From contig NZ_JADILO010000001.1 in the NCBI RefSeq assembly GCF_015278125.1, positions 1 through 64,000 on the forward strand: a stretch of 64,000 nucleotides of DNA. The letters are read 5' to 3'. Shown one piece after another: positions 43,101 through 54,289 of this stretch (its first letter is position 1; every line of letters begins with the position of its first letter). A model generated the notes under the pieces. The model ran no database searches. It was not told the origin of the DNA and saw nothing but the letters and a program-made list of their open reading frames with translations. This DNA comes from Vibrio fluminensis. Lineage in GTDB: Bacteria; Pseudomonadota; Gammaproteobacteria; Enterobacterales; Vibrionaceae. Position numbers and translations under genes: made by a program.

Positions 43101-45224
43101 TTAACCTTTGTGTGTCACTAACCAACAGTTATGGATATGTTTGTTGCGAGAGAAATCTAGTGGCAAAGTCTGAGAAGAAATATTCTTCGCTTCTAGACCT
43201 AGCTCAGCCAGAGCTTCTAAATCCATCTTAAAGTGGCGTTTGTTGTTTGAGAATACAATCGTACCTTCAGACTTCAACAGGCGCTTAAGGTTACGCATCA
43301 ATTGGATATGATCGCGTTGGACGTCGAAGGTCTGTTCCATGCGTTTTGAGTTAGAAAACGTTGGCGGATCAATAAAGATAAGGTCGTAGCTACCTGTTGC
43401 TTTCTCAAGCCATTGTAGACAGTCGCCTTGAACGTACTGATGTTGACGACCCACTTGGCCGTTTAGCTGCATGTTCTCTTTTGCCCACTCTAGGTAGGTG
43501 TTCGACATATCAACGGTTGTTGTTGAACGCGCACCACCACAAGCAGCATGGACCGTCGCAGAGCCCGTGTAAGCAAATAGGTTCAAGAAATCTTTACCTT
43601 GAGCCATTTGACCTAAACGACGACGGGTTAACTTGTGATCCAAGAACAAACCAGTATCAAGGTAATCATGCAAGTTAACGATGAGGTCAACACCGTATTC
43701 GTTTACTTGCATCTTTTCAGATTGCTGTGAAAGCTTCTGATATTGAGAGCGACCTTTCTGCTTTTCACGAGTTTTCAGCACGACTTTGTTTGCTTCAATA
43801 CCCGTTACTTGGATAGCTGCACGAATGATGTCGGTTAAACGACGTTTTGCGGTCTCTTCTGGAATGCTCTTAGGCGCTGCGTATTCTTGAATAACAAGGT
43901 GATCAAGGTAAACATCGATTGCAACATTGTAGTCTGGCAGATCAGCATCATAAATACGGTAGCAATCTAGCTCTTCTTTACGTGCCCACTTACCAATCTT
44001 ACCAATGTTCTTTTTCAAACGGTTGGCAAAATCAGGTGCAATCACTGTTTCAGTGACATTGTCACTCACTACTTCTCCTGAACGCTCAGCGATTTGGTAG
44101 TTCTTTTGGTGACACGGTAACGCACCGTTGTTCAACTTAAATTGCTTGTCTGCACGCATGCGCAAACAGCTTAGTAGCTCGTCTGAACTCGAAAAGATTG
44201 AAGCTTGGCAACCGCCGAACTGCGATTTTAACTGTGCACCAAATGCCGTGTATAACGCGATCAAACCAGGATGCGTGCCTAAACGCTCACCGTATGGCGG
44301 GTTACAAACAATCGCACCATTGCCAAAACCTTCAGGGCGTTTAAGCAAAGCAGCATCGCCAGTTTCAAACGAAACAAACTCTTCTACACCGGCACGACGA
44401 GCATTATCACGAGCCGTTTTGATAACACGCTCATCATTGTCATAGCCGAAAAACTTGATGTCAATTTTATTGACACCACGGCGCGCTTGCACAGTCGCTT
44501 CAGCTTTAATCTCTGCCCAAAGCTCTGCTTCAAAGTCTTGCAATACTTCAAAGCCCCAAGCTTTACGCTTAACACCTGGCGCCATATTAGCGGCCATCAT
44601 CGCAGCCTCAATTACTAAGGTGCCTGAACCACACATCGGGTCTAGGAAGTTCTTCGTCGCATCCCAACCGCTACGCAAAATAATAGCTGCAGCTAGTGTT
44701 TCACGCAGTGGCGCCTTACCTGCTTGCTCACGGTATCCGCGTTGGTGCAAACCGCCACCAACCATATCGATACCAAGAATCGCTTTATCTTTGTGTAGAC
44801 GAACGTGAATGCGAAGATCAGCTTGATCTTTACTGATCGACGGACGAGGAAGATTCTTCTTAGTGAAACAATCCACAATCGCATCTTTTACTTTCATTGC
44901 GCCATATTGACTATTGCGGATCTCACGGTTGGTACCGTTAAAGTCCACCACTAGTTTCTTCGAGCTGTGGAAGTGATTTACCCAGTTAACTGAAGATGCC
45001 GCAAGATAAAGATCCATATCATTTTCGCAAGTAAATTCAGACAAGATACGGACAAAACGAGAAGCCAAGCGGCTCCATAAACAGCAGCGATAAATTTGTT
45101 CGTTGGTCGCTTTAAACCTTACCCCAGCCTGAACTGGCTTAGCGTCGGCAATGCCTAGTTTTGTTAGTTCTTCTACTAACAGGTTCTCTAACCCGTTTGA
45201 AGTTACCGCAAGATATTGATGCAT
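43101..45224 (-). CDS. rlmL: Bifunctional 23S rRNA methyltransferase RlmKL
   Basis: 707 aa. The N-terminus has a THUMP domain (about 45-155). An RlmL methyltransferase follows with [16 protein letters not shown] and the NPPYGER catalytic motif (m2G2445). The C-terminal RlmK part has [16 protein letters not shown] and [11 protein letters not shown] (m7G2069). It is the first gene of the rlmL-grx-uup unit. A perfect matS site lies within it at 44053. Confidence 0.96.
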   Translation of the reverse strand: MHQYLAVTSNGLENLLVEELTKLGIADAKPVQAGVRFKATNEQIYRCCLWSRLASRFVRILSEFTCENDMDLYLAASSVNWVNHFHSSKKLVVDFNGTNREIRNSQYGAMKVKDAIVDCFTKKNLPRPSISKDQADLRIHVRLHKDKAILGIDMVGGGLHQRGYREQAGKAPLRETLAAAIILRSGWDATKNFLDPMCGSGTLVIEAAMMAANMAPGVKRKAWGFEVLQDFEAELWAEIKAEATVQARRGVNKIDIKFFGYDNDERVIKTARDNARRAGVEEFVSFETGDAALLKRPEGFGNGAIVCNPPYGERLGTHPGLIALYTAFGAQLKSQFGGCQASIFSSSDELLSCLRMRADKQFKLNNGALPCHQKNYQIAERSGEVVSDNVTETVIAPDFANRLKKNIGKIGKWARKEELDCYRIYDADLPDYNVAIDVYLDHLVIQEYAAPKSIPEETAKRRLTDIIRAAIQVTGIEANKVVLKTREKQKGRSQYQKLSQQSEKMQVNEYGVDLIVNLHDYLDTGLFLDHKLTRRRLGQMAQGKDFLNLFAYTGSATVHAACGGARSTTTVDMSNTYLEWAKENMQLNGQVGRQHQYVQGDCLQWLEKATGSYDLIFIDPPTFSNSKRMEQTFDVQRDHIQLMRNLKRLLKSEGTIVFSNNKRHFKMDLEALAELGLEAKNISSQTLPLDFSRNKHIHNCWLVTHKG
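44053..44065. promoter_or_regulatory. matS site (MatP binding)
   Basis: GTGACATTGTCAC fits GTGACRNYGTCAC exactly, inside rlmL. Confidence 0.85.
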
Positions 45225-45621
45225 AGTCTTCTAATGTTCGTAATTAATGACCCCGCATTATACCCGACCACGCACATTTTCGTTAATTGAATCTCACTTT
45301 TCTCGCTAAGTTGGCATTGTTCGCTTAGCAATTCATCAATCTTCGATTTGGTTTTCTTACAAAAGCAAACATTGAAAGCAATCGCCTATTTATTGTGCTC
45401 ATGGCGGTAGTGAATACTTATTTACAGTGAAACTGGTCTATACCAAACAAGTTTTGTTGCTGTAAGTTAGTTACATAGTTAGCTAAATAGAGGAATAAAT
45501 GCATCGCCGATGCTTTTCGACAGGAAATTCGCTGTGCAAAAATTGGCTAATAAGGTGTTTTTTTGTAAGAGAAATCACACTGCTTTGATGATACTTTGCA
45601 TGCCATTACCTTCTAGCAAAC
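45225..45621. other. Intergenic region between rlmL and zapC
   Basis: About 400 bp, AT-rich, no supportable gene or RNA. It should carry the rlmL promoter. I see no recognised operator. Confidence 0.5.
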
Positions 45622-45648
45622 AAAAAAAAGCCGGCGAATAAGCCGGCT
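45622..45648 (-). terminator. zapC terminator
   Basis: AGCCGGC/GCCGGCT stem with a 6-nt loop and a U-run of eight on the minus strand, 35 nt after the zapC stop. Confidence 0.88.
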
Positions 45649-45682
45649 AGAAATGAATATTAAAGGAACGAAACAATAAAAG

Positions 45683-46228
45683 TTAGCCTACTAATCTCAT
45701 AGGCTGAGTAAGGAAACTGTGATTAGTGATTTGCATTCGGTCATGCATCACCTTTATGGCTTGGCCAAATTGGAGGCCTTTGTGACCATTGAGGCTAAAC
45801 TCGTCCAAATTGATTGACGCACACAAGCTTGCGCTCTCTCCTACTTCTAGTACGATAAAGGTCCCTTCACCATAACTATTTTCTAGGCGAACAAAATCAC
45901 CTTCTTCGGGTAAGTTAGAGCCATCAGACAGGCAATCGAAGAACCAGCTCTTTGGCTGTACTGGCTTGTGAAAGCGTTTTGCTGCTACACAATACAGTGC
46001 CAATTCTGCCTGACGTGGTTCGCTAAGGCCAATATGAGAGATTTGGTCTTTATACGTTTGAAAAGCTGATGCGTCATCTACGGTGAATTCATTAACACCG
46101 ATAGCACACTCCACGATCAACTTTCTGCAAAGATTTGTCTTGAAAACCATTTCGTTGCCTAAGTCCAACATCAAATGCTGGCTAGCATCGTCATAGTACC
46201 AAGTCCATTTGTCGCTGGGTTTAAGCAT
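45683..46228 (-). CDS. zapC: Cell division protein ZapC
   Basis: 181 aa FtsZ-ring-associated protein that stabilises FtsZ bundles. The start MLKPSDKWTWYYD, the CRKLIVECAI segment, CVAAKRFHKPVQPKSWFFD and the C-terminal MHDRMQITNHS are typical. It is cytoplasmic. It lies next to pyrD on the same strand, as in other gammaproteobacteria. Confidence 0.94.
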   Translation of the reverse strand: MLKPSDKWTWYYDDASQHLMLDLGNEMVFKTNLCRKLIVECAIGVNEFTVDDASAFQTYKDQISHIGLSEPRQAELALYCVAAKRFHKPVQPKSWFFDCLSDGSNLPEEGDFVRLENSYGEGTFIVLEVGESASLCASINLDEFSLNGHKGLQFGQAIKVMHDRMQITNHSFLTQPMRLVG

Positions 46229-46322
46229 CAGTCCGATCTCAAGTTAAAGTGAATAGAGGTAAACCGCTTAATTACCTTTCCCTCTTATTAGCGAAAGTTT
46301 ATGCAATGAAATGCAAAAAAAA

Positions 46323-46348
46323 AGAGGAAATGAATTATCATTTCCTCT
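46323..46348 (-). terminator. pyrD terminator
   Basis: An 11-bp perfect stem (AGAGGAAATGA / TCATTTCCTCT) with a 4-nt loop and a U-run of nine on the minus strand. Confidence 0.85.
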
Positions 46349-46381
46349 GCAAAATCATTCTAGAATTCGATTAGTTGCATT

Positions 46382-46394
46382 GTGACGGCGTCAC
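46382..46394. promoter_or_regulatory. matS site (MatP binding)
   Basis: GTGACGGCGTCAC fits GTGACRNYGTCAC exactly and is intergenic, between the pyrD stop and its terminator. Confidence 0.87.
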
Positions 46395-46410
46395 TCATAG
46401 TAATCGATGG

Positions 46411-47421
46411 CTAGATGTTCTTCACGATGTCTTTCACTAAGCCTGGACCGTGATAGATAAAGCCCGTGTAAACTTGAACCAGTTTCGCACCTGCCATCAT
46501 CTTCTCTTTCGCGGCAACGAATGAGTCAATACCGCCAACACCAATAATTGGCAGTTGATCACCTAACTCTTTATTAAGAAGACGAACAACTTCAGTACTG
46601 CGTGATTGAACAGGACGACCACTTAGACCACCAGCTTCAGTAGAGTGCTTCATGCCCTCCACTACTTCGCGATCTAAAGTCGTGTTTGTAGCAATGACGC
46701 CATCGATATTAAACTTGATCAAAGATTGGCAAATCTGGCTGATTTCATCATCAGTAAGATCAGGTGCAATTTTCAAAGCAACCGGCACATACTTGCCATG
46801 TTTTTCATGCAGCTCTGCTTGCTTCTCTTTCAACGCAGCAAGTAGCTCATCCAACGCTTCGCCGTATTGTAGTGTGCGAAGTCCCGGGGTGTTTGGTGAA
46901 GAAATGTTTACTGCTATATAGCCTGCGTACTCGTATACTTTCTCCATACAGATCAAGTAATCTTCTGTACCTTTTTCAATAGGCGTGTCTTTATTCTTAC
47001 CAATATTAATACCAAGGACGCAGTCGTATTTTGCTTTCTTAATATTATCAATCAGATTATCAACACCTAGATTATTGAAACCCATACGGTTGATAATACC
47101 CTCAGCTTCAAGTAAGCGGAAAAGACGTGGCTTATCATTACCTGATTGTGGGCGTGGCGTTACTGTACCTACTTCGACGAAACCGAATCCCATTGTGTCA
47201 AACGCTTCAATACACTCACCGTTTTTATCCAAGCCAGCCGCTAGGCCTACTGGGTTGCGGAATGTGATACCCATACATTCAACTGGACGATGAGGAAGTT
47301 GCTGACGATAGAAGAGATCAATAGGAGTGCCGGTAAAGCGCTTGAAGTTTTGAATTGCTAAATCATGTGCCTTTTCGGCATCAAGTTGAAAAAAGCCAGT
47401 CCTGGCTAGACGGTAAAGCAT
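46411..47421 (-). CDS. pyrD: Dihydroorotate dehydrogenase (quinone), class 2
   Basis: 336 aa membrane-associated flavoenzyme of pyrimidine synthesis. It shows the N-terminal quinone-binding helix region ([22 protein letters not shown]), [25 protein letters not shown], the catalytic Ser region [11 protein letters not shown], and IIGVGGI near the phosphate of FMN. It is co-directional with zapC and the GDH gene, with terminators on both sides. Confidence 0.97.
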   Translation of the reverse strand: MLYRLARTGFFQLDAEKAHDLAIQNFKRFTGTPIDLFYRQQLPHRPVECMGITFRNPVGLAAGLDKNGECIEAFDTMGFGFVEVGTVTPRPQSGNDKPRLFRLLEAEGIINRMGFNNLGVDNLIDNIKKAKYDCVLGINIGKNKDTPIEKGTEDYLICMEKVYEYAGYIAVNISSPNTPGLRTLQYGEALDELLAALKEKQAELHEKHGKYVPVALKIAPDLTDDEISQICQSLIKFNIDGVIATNTTLDREVVEGMKHSTEAGGLSGRPVQSRSTEVVRLLNKELGDQLPIIGVGGIDSFVAAKEKMMAGAKLVQVYTGFIYHGPGLVKDIVKNI

Positions 47422-47434
47422 TCTGCCTCCGATA

Positions 47435-47462
47435 GAAAAAAGCCCCGTATAAACGGGGCGCT
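47435..47462 (-). terminator. Terminator of the NAD-GDH gene
   Basis: GCCCCGT/ACGGGGC stem with a 4-nt loop and a U-run of six on the minus strand, directly after the stop. Confidence 0.88.
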
Positions 47463-47467
47463 ATTAT

Positions 47468-50400
47468 TTACTCATTTGCAGAACAATTCAAATTTAAAAG
47501 CATCAATTCGCGTAAAGCGACGGAGAATTTTGCAAATTCATGCACAGATCCCACTTTGAATTCATTTAAGATGCTTTCCCAACGATTTAGCGATAGCTGA
47601 TTATTGGCAATCCAGTCATCAAGTGATTGAATCACATCCAAATCAGCCAACTGGCAACCGCAGCTTAGAACTTGTGCCGTCAGTAGGCGTTGTTGCCAAT
47701 CAAGATCTTCTCTAAATGCAGCTCTAGCAAGCGCTTGCCAATGATTATCAACCGCTTGATTGTTAATTTGGTTCAAGAACCAATGTAAAGACAACCTATC
47801 ACCCAAATTGAAGTAAAGTTGAGCAACTTTATCGACCGCAATGCCTTTTTCAGTGGATGCTGTGGATATATCCAGTACTGAGTATAAACTTGATAAGCGC
47901 GCGACATAATTAGCCAATTCAGCCGCCATACCTTGTTCAACCCAAGCCTGTGCTTCTTGGTTGTGTTCTTCTACTTCTTGAGGAACCAATAATGTATCAA
48001 GATCTTGTCTCACTTTATCCACATCTGCGCGATAAAGATCGATTAAAGCAGTTACGGATTGACGGCCTTTTCGATTACGCAAAATCCAGCGACTCACTCT
48101 ACGCAAGGTACGCCTTACCGCAAACATCATGTCATATTGAACTGTTGTCGTGGCCGTATTATCTAGTGCTCGAATTTCTTCAAGTACCGTTCCCAAGCCA
48201 AATATCTCACGCGAAGCGACATAAGCATTAGCGATATCAACAACCGAAGCTCCAGTCTCTTCTTGCAAACGAGTAACGAAGTTACAACCCATTTCATTGA
48301 CCATTTGATTCGCTAACGCCGTCGCGATGATTTCTCGACGTAGTGGATGGCTTTCCATTTGCGTGAAATAGTTACGGCGTAACTCAGATGGAAAATATTG
48401 AACCAATAATTGAGCATGAAACTCATCATTAGCAATATCTTCATGAACAAGCTCTTCTTTCAGAACCATTTTGCCATAAGCCACCAGCACAGCAAGTTCA
48501 GGACGAGTTAAGCCAAGCCCTTGTTTCTCACGTTCCAGTAAGGTTTCATCATCGGGAATATATTCCAATGCTCGATCCAGATGCCCTGCCTTTTCCATCG
48601 CATGAATAAAACGAATTTGCTCTTTAACTAAAGAAACCCCTTGATAGTCAGTCACGGAAATCGATTCAGATTGGCAATACGCGTCATCTAAGACAATTTC
48701 ACCAACTTCATCTTCCATTGATTCAAGAATCACATTGCGTTGCTTAACGGTTAGATCTCCGTTAGCCACCAAGCTATTAAGGAAGATCTTAATATTTACT
48801 TCGTTATCCGAGCAGTCCACACCACCAACGTTATCGACAAAATCGGTATTAACTCGTCCACCAGCAAGCGCATATTCGATACGCCCTAGCTGTGTCATAC
48901 CAAGGTTACCGCCTTCGCCAACAACTTTAGCATTGAGATCTTTACCATCAATACGCAGTACGTCATTCGCTCTATCGCCAACATCCATATGGGTTTCAGT
49001 TGATGCTTTAACGTAAGTACCAATGCCGCCGTTCCAAAGTAGATCCACTTGCATCGACAAGATCATCTTAATCAGATCGTTTGGCGCAAGAGAACTCTTC
49101 TTAGTTCCAAGTAACTTTTGAATTTCCGGCGTTAACGTAATTGACTTCGCGCGACGAGAGAAAACGCCACCGCCTTTAGAAATCAGGTCGGCATTATAAT
49201 CTTCCCAGCTAGAACGCTGCAGATCAAATAGACGTTCACGCTCTTGCCAACTACTTGCCGAATCTGGATTCGGGTCAATAAAGATATGGAGGTGGTTAAA
49301 GGCAGCTACAAGGCAAGTATGCTTAGACAGTAACATACCGTTACCAAACACATCGCCGGCCATATCGCCGACACCAACCGCCGTAAAATCTGTGGTTTGG
49401 CAGTTTATGCCCATTTCGCGGAAATGACGTTTGACCGACTCCCAGCCACCTTTGGCGGTAATACCCATCGCTTTATGGTCATAACCGTTCGAACCTCCAG
49501 AAGCAAATGCATCTCCTAGCCAGAAGTTATATTCAGCAGACACTGAGTTAGCCAAATCAGAGAACGTTGCGGTGCCTTTATCCGCAGCGACAACCAAATA
49601 CGGATCATCTTCATCATGACGAATCACGTTTTTCGGTGGAATAACTTCGCCATCAATAATGTTATCTGAGACATCTAAAAGTGCGCGGATAAAACGCTTA
49701 TAACAGCGTTGCCCTTCAGCAAAAATTTCATCTCGTGAACTGAGCATTGCCTGACGTTTGCAAACGAAGCCACCTTTTGCTCCAACCGGAACAATAACGG
49801 TATTTTTTACTTGCTGCGCTTTAACTAGACCAAGTATTTCAGTACGGAAATCTTCTTGGCGATCTGACCAGCGCAGTCCACCACGTGCTACTTTACCGCC
49901 GCGTAAATGCACACCTTCAATATCAGGCGCATAAACGAATATCTCAAAAGCCGGCACCGGCTGTGGAATCTCAGGAATATCACTTGGTTTAAGTTTAAGG
50001 GCGAGCCAAGGTTTTGGCTGCTTATCTTCATCAAGCTGGTAATAGTTAGTCCGCAACGTCGCGGTGATCATCTCCATATATCGACGAATAATACGATCGT
50101 CATCGAGACTTTCTACTTGTTCAAGTTGCGAAGTGATCTTGTTGATTAGCGTTGTCTGTCCTTTCTCGCTACCTTTCGATTTTGGATCAAAACGCTTCTT
50201 AAACAGTTGAACAAGATCCCCTGCCAACTCTGGATGGTGATTCAGCGTATCTTCAATATATTGTTGGCTGAATGGGAAGCCAACTTGGCGCATATAACGG
50301 GCATAAGCACGTAAAATTGAAATTTCACGGCCAGTTAACGATGCACCAAGTACTAAACGGTTAAAGCCATCACTTTCTAGCTCGCCTTGCCAAATTGCTG

Positions 50401-52309
50401 CAAACGCATGCTGGAATCGGTCACGTGCTTCTCGTAGGTCTACAGTCTTATCACTCTTATGTAACATTGAGAAATCTAAGATCCAGTAAACCTGACCATT
50501 CGCTTTATGAATTTCGTATGGTGACTCACCGATTACACGTAAACCCAGGTTTTCCAACATAGGCATCACATCAGATAAGTGAATAGGTTCATCGCGATGA
50601 TAGAGTTTAAAACGCACCGCTTTCGAATCACTCGCAAGCTCTTGTGGGCGGTAGAACAACATACCCAGCTTATTATCATCATTGAGAGATTCTAGACGTT
50701 CAATATCTGCCACTGCAGAAGCCGCTAATACATCCTCTTTGTATGAACGAGGAAAAGAGCGCATATATTCTTTCGATAGCGGTAGACCTTTGCTTTCACC
50801 GAAGTTTGCGACAATCGCGTCTGAGAGACGATCATCCCAACTTGATGAAGCTTCAACTAAGTTGCGCTCAATGGTCTTCACATCAACATCCATATTATTG
50901 TTATCTACACGTACGATATAATGCGTTCTAGCAAGTGGGCTCTCCGAGAAATAAGTGGTGAACTCTACTTCTTGATCACAGCCAAAATACTGTTTAAAGA
51001 TCTTTTGCGTTTGGCGACGTAATTCGGTGTTATAACGATCTTTAGTGACATACACCATACAGCTAAAGAAGCGACCAAATGGGTCTTTGCGAACAAACAA
51101 ACGCAGCATGTCACGGTCTTGCATCTGCACCACGCCCATCCCCACTTCAAGCAATTCTTCTTCTCTTGCTTGCAGCAGCTCATCACGCGGATAGTTCTCT
51201 AAAATATTGTGCAGTGCTTTGTAGGAATAAGATCCTTCCCTGTAGCTGCTCGCCTTAAGGATACGCTGAACTTTTTCGCGGATAAGTGGAATACCACCAA
51301 CACTTTGGTTATACACCGCGGAGGTATAAAGCCCGGTAAAGCGATGCTCACCGACAACTTTGCCATTTTTATCAAACTTCTTAATCCCGATGTAATCGGT
51401 ATAGGCCGGTCTATGAATTCGTGAAGGCGTATTGCCTTTCGTCACGATCAGTAAAAACGGTTTTTCCGCTTCTAAACGCGCCGAATCAGGAAACTCAGAA
51501 AGCTTAACGCTACGCACGCGCTTTTCACATGAGAACAGGCCTAAACCTTTCTCTGTGGTCGGTTTAAGCTCCATCTCGCCGTTATCATTGATCAGGTCGT
51601 ATTCTTTATAGCCCATAAAGGTAAAGTTATGATCGCCCAACCAACGTAAGAATTGGATCGTTTCTTCGTAATGATCGCGTTCGATCTCAACCTTACCTTG
51701 CAGCCCCTCAACTTGATCCGTTACGAATTGCAATCTCTCGACCATCTGTTTCCAGTCTGTCACCACAAGTTGAGTATCCGACAAGATATCAAGCAGTTCC
51801 TCTTTCAGCGAAGCCATTGCTTGTTTATCACTTAAACGGTCTACCTCAATATGGAAAATAGAGAGTAACTCACCTTCTCCTTGTTCAATACTCAGTATCT
51901 TGTCCTTTTTATCGCGTTTTATTTGTGTAGGACCATGCAGCATTAAGTGAGAAGCTAAATCTAAACGTGTTAATGCCATCTTTATCGAGTCCACTAAGAA
52001 TGGACCATCTGGCACCACAATCTCAACGATAGTATGGGTCGATTGCCAACCCTGTTTACTCACCGTTGGGTTGAACACCCTTACAGAAATGTCTTGAGGC
52101 TTTTTGTCATTAAGATGATGCCATAAGCTAACCACAGCACCATATAAATCGGATTCGTTGCGCTCCAATAAATCATCTTGAGCAATGTTGCTAAAAAGAT
52201 GCTGAGCAAGTTGGTTAACTAGGGGTTGTTGAGCAAGTTCGAGTTTGTCCTGAATCAGCTGATATACCTTTTCAAGAAGAACCGGCATTAGAGGTTCACG
52301 CACGGTCAT
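47468..52309 (-). CDS. gdhB: NAD-specific glutamate dehydrogenase, large (180-kDa) class
   Basis: 1613 aa from the ATG at 52309 with GGAG 7 nt upstream. The enzyme oxidises glutamate to 2-oxoglutarate and ammonia with NAD+. The long N-terminal half holds ACT-like regulatory domains. The catalytic region is near residues 790-1150 (GGLRWSDRQEDFRTEILGLVKAQ, VPVGAKGGFV, and the NAD-binding GVGDMAGDVFGNGMLLS). The C-terminal 450 residues are helical and specific to this class. The symbol gdhB follows Pseudomonas usage. Confidence 0.94.
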   Translation of the reverse strand: MTVREPLMPVLLEKVYQLIQDKLELAQQPLVNQLAQHLFSNIAQDDLLERNESDLYGAVVSLWHHLNDKKPQDISVRVFNPTVSKQGWQSTHTIVEIVVPDGPFLVDSIKMALTRLDLASHLMLHGPTQIKRDKKDKILSIEQGEGELLSIFHIEVDRLSDKQAMASLKEELLDILSDTQLVVTDWKQMVERLQFVTDQVEGLQGKVEIERDHYEETIQFLRWLGDHNFTFMGYKEYDLINDNGEMELKPTTEKGLGLFSCEKRVRSVKLSEFPDSARLEAEKPFLLIVTKGNTPSRIHRPAYTDYIGIKKFDKNGKVVGEHRFTGLYTSAVYNQSVGGIPLIREKVQRILKASSYREGSYSYKALHNILENYPRDELLQAREEELLEVGMGVVQMQDRDMLRLFVRKDPFGRFFSCMVYVTKDRYNTELRRQTQKIFKQYFGCDQEVEFTTYFSESPLARTHYIVRVDNNNMDVDVKTIERNLVEASSSWDDRLSDAIVANFGESKGLPLSKEYMRSFPRSYKEDVLAASAVADIERLESLNDDNKLGMLFYRPQELASDSKAVRFKLYHRDEPIHLSDVMPMLENLGLRVIGESPYEIHKANGQVYWILDFSMLHKSDKTVDLREARDRFQHAFAAIWQGELESDGFNRLVLGASLTGREISILRAYARYMRQVGFPFSQQYIEDTLNHHPELAGDLVQLFKKRFDPKSKGSEKGQTTLINKITSQLEQVESLDDDRIIRRYMEMITATLRTNYYQLDEDKQPKPWLALKLKPSDIPEIPQPVPAFEIFVYAPDIEGVHLRGGKVARGGLRWSDRQEDFRTEILGLVKAQQVKNTVIVPVGAKGGFVCKRQAMLSSRDEIFAEGQRCYKRFIRALLDVSDNIIDGEVIPPKNVIRHDEDDPYLVVAADKGTATFSDLANSVSAEYNFWLGDAFASGGSNGYDHKAMGITAKGGWESVKRHFREMGINCQTTDFTAVGVGDMAGDVFGNGMLLSKHTCLVAAFNHLHIFIDPNPDSASSWQERERLFDLQRSSWEDYNADLISKGGGVFSRRAKSITLTPEIQKLLGTKKSSLAPNDLIKMILSMQVDLLWNGGIGTYVKASTETHMDVGDRANDVLRIDGKDLNAKVVGEGGNLGMTQLGRIEYALAGGRVNTDFVDNVGGVDCSDNEVNIKIFLNSLVANGDLTVKQRNVILESMEDEVGEIVLDDAYCQSESISVTDYQGVSLVKEQIRFIHAMEKAGHLDRALEYIPDDETLLEREKQGLGLTRPELAVLVAYGKMVLKEELVHEDIANDEFHAQLLVQYFPSELRRNYFTQMESHPLRREIIATALANQMVNEMGCNFVTRLQEETGASVVDIANAYVASREIFGLGTVLEEIRALDNTATTTVQYDMMFAVRRTLRRVSRWILRNRKGRQSVTALIDLYRADVDKVRQDLDTLLVPQEVEEHNQEAQAWVEQGMAAELANYVARLSSLYSVLDISTASTEKGIAVDKVAQLYFNLGDRLSLHWFLNQINNQAVDNHWQALARAAFREDLDWQQRLLTAQVLSCGCQLADLDVIQSLDDWIANNQLSLNRWESILNEFKVGSVHEFAKFSVALRELMLLNLNCSANE

Positions 52310-52513
52310 AATCACACTCCACTATTAGAATTCTAAATTGTTGGGATGTCGTCTAAGCACTATAGGTTGTTGTAAGCATAGTGCTTAATCTTAGTAATGC
52401 CGTACCATTGTATCGATTATGTTATCTAGCGGTTAACTCTTTTCAGAAAGATTGAGACGAAATGTTTGATAATGTGATTAAGGTTCTATTTAAAGTCCTG
52501 CAAATTACAGAAC

Positions 52514-52732
52514 TCACAGAACTTCTAACTTTAGAAACTTGTTATTCTGGTCAGTTGTTAACCTAAATCGCCCCTTCAAACCAATTTGGCTTAAGAACGG
52601 ACGAAAGCGCGTCGCTGGCAGTTGAATACGCAGGCCATTGTCGGTTGTCACCATGACACTACTTGCGGCACCGTTGTAGTGAGCAAGAAAGGTTTGATAG
52701 GGAATGTTGAGGGAAAAGTAGTATTGATTCAT
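52514..52732 (-). CDS. DUF2835 family protein
   Basis: 72 aa, full length for DUF2835: YYFSLNIPYQTFLAHYNGAASSV, then GLRIQLPATRFRPFLSQIGLKGRFRL and a short end. It is a small soluble protein of unknown function, common next to gdh in gammaproteobacteria. The ribosome site is weak. Confidence 0.88.
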   Translation of the reverse strand: MNQYYFSLNIPYQTFLAHYNGAASSVMVTTDNGLRIQLPATRFRPFLSQIGLKGRFRLTTDQNNKFLKLEVL

Positions 52733-53020
52733 GAGCGATTGAGTTAAGTCCTAAATAATCATACTTTTAATAACTATGTTTTTAATAGCTATGCTTCTAA
52801 TAAAGGTCGCTAGGCTATTCTATACTGTAAACCAACCAAGTTGCACTAACGGCCTAGGCCTATTAGAGAGAACGGCAAACCTCTATCAATCGCCGAAAAA
52901 AAAGACAAAATGAGTAATACCCAGTAAAAATAGCCTGCAAAATAACCGTTTATCAGGCTCAGAGTACCGATTTTCCCGCCACCTCAAATTAACTGTATAT
53001 TTATACAGTTAATCGCGAAG
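52733..53020. other. Spacer between dadA and DUF2835
   Basis: 288 bp, AT-rich, no gene. It carries a 20-bp palindrome at 52991-53010 (described separately) and an AGCCTG/CAGGCT inverted repeat with a long loop at about 52930-52960. Confidence 0.5.
52991..53010. promoter_or_regulatory. LexA-box-like 20-bp palindrome, copy 1
   Basis: AACTGTATATTTATACAGTT is a 9-bp inverted repeat that fits CTGTATAT-N2-ATACAG. It is 11 nt after the dadA stop. The same 20 bp recur at 56991-57010. It may be a LexA site or an AT-rich hairpin. Confidence 0.4.
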
Positions 53021-54289
53021 TTATCTAATTCCGTGGTCATTGGGTCTCATCCCCTGATTATCGATCGGAGGTTGTTGCTGTTTGATCTGTGAGGTTAATA
53101 GAGAGGCTGAGCCCAATGACAACGTCCAACCCAACATGCCATGTCCAATATTAACAAACAAATTATCGGCGCCCGCTTTGCCAATTATCGGCACACTACT
53201 TGGCGTGACCGGACGCATGCCTGCCCAAGTATGCAGGATCTCGCTATAACGACCTGCCTTTGGGAAATTTTGCTGCGCAACACTTAATAGGTGTTCTATC
53301 CGAGTTTGGTCTTTATCTCGATTGTGACCAACAATATCCGCACAACCTGCAATCCGAAGTTTGTCACCGACGCGACTGACCACCACTTTATTATCCATAT
53401 CGGTTACACAGACTCCTGGCGCATACTCAGTGGCTGGCACAGTAATGCTATAACCTTTGATTGGATAAATGGGCAGTTTAATCCCAACCTGCTTTAGAAG
53501 ATTTAGACTCTCCGATCCGGTCGCCCAAACATAAGCATCAGCCTCAATTTTTCCCCGAGTGGTTTCAAGCGAAGTAATTGAATGTTGATGTTTGATGATT
53601 CGAGTGACCTTACAATTGAACTGTGCAGTAAAGCCTCGGTCGCTTTCCATACGCTTAAGCAACTGACGAGAAAACTGAAATGGATCACCAACGGCATCAA
53701 TAGCTGAATAAATTCCGCCAATAATAGGTTTAGATAGATGCTGCAGCGACGGCTCTAACTCGATACATTGTGGCTGATTAAGGATCGCTTGTTTGCAACC
53801 CCATTGCTTTTTTTGCTCTACTCTTGTTGCGGCTTTGTCTAATTCCGCTTGAGTGGTGTAGATAAGCAGCTTGCCGGAAACGCGATGATCAAATGAAAAA
53901 TCAGACTCAGACAAAAGTGTCTCAAGCACTTCTTTAGAATGAAGTGCCAATCGCAGCAAAGCGCGCGTATTCAACAACTCTTGTTGTGCCTGTCCATTTA
54001 ACAAGAATTTACTACCCCAAGAGATGAGATTTAAGTCCGGTGAGAGCTTAATACGAAACGCGGGATCTTTTCCCAAGAGTATCTTTGGTACTTTCTTGAT
54101 TAAACTCGGTGAGGACATCGCATCAATATACGAATAACTCAGTTGGCAGCCATTGGCGTAACTACTCTTTAATGCTGGACCATCTTCAGCATCAATTAAT
54201 ATAACCCGATAACCTGCTCTTCTCAGCAAATACGCCGACGTTATCCCAATAATACCAGCGCCTACAATCGCCACTGTCTTTTCAGCCAT
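53021..54289 (-). CDS. dadA: D-amino acid dehydrogenase
   Basis: 422 aa from the ATG at 54289 with AAGGA upstream; an in-frame extension to 54349 has no support. It is an FAD-dependent DAO-fold oxidoreductase that deaminates D-amino acids (D-Ala) and feeds electrons to the membrane chain. It shows the Rossmann GAGIIGITSAYLLRRAGYRVILIDAE, SYANGCQLSYSY (the DadA signature), WATGSESLNLL, and the C-terminal TPSSVPIIG and NIGHGMLGWTLS. No adjacent racemase gene is present. Confidence 0.94.
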   Translation of the reverse strand: MAEKTVAIVGAGIIGITSAYLLRRAGYRVILIDAEDGPALKSSYANGCQLSYSYIDAMSSPSLIKKVPKILLGKDPAFRIKLSPDLNLISWGSKFLLNGQAQQELLNTRALLRLALHSKEVLETLLSESDFSFDHRVSGKLLIYTTQAELDKAATRVEQKKQWGCKQAILNQPQCIELEPSLQHLSKPIIGGIYSAIDAVGDPFQFSRQLLKRMESDRGFTAQFNCKVTRIIKHQHSITSLETTRGKIEADAYVWATGSESLNLLKQVGIKLPIYPIKGYSITVPATEYAPGVCVTDMDNKVVVSRVGDKLRIAGCADIVGHNRDKDQTRIEHLLSVAQQNFPKAGRYSEILHTWAGMRPVTPSSVPIIGKAGADNLFVNIGHGMLGWTLSLGSASLLTSQIKQQQPPIDNQGMRPNDHGIR

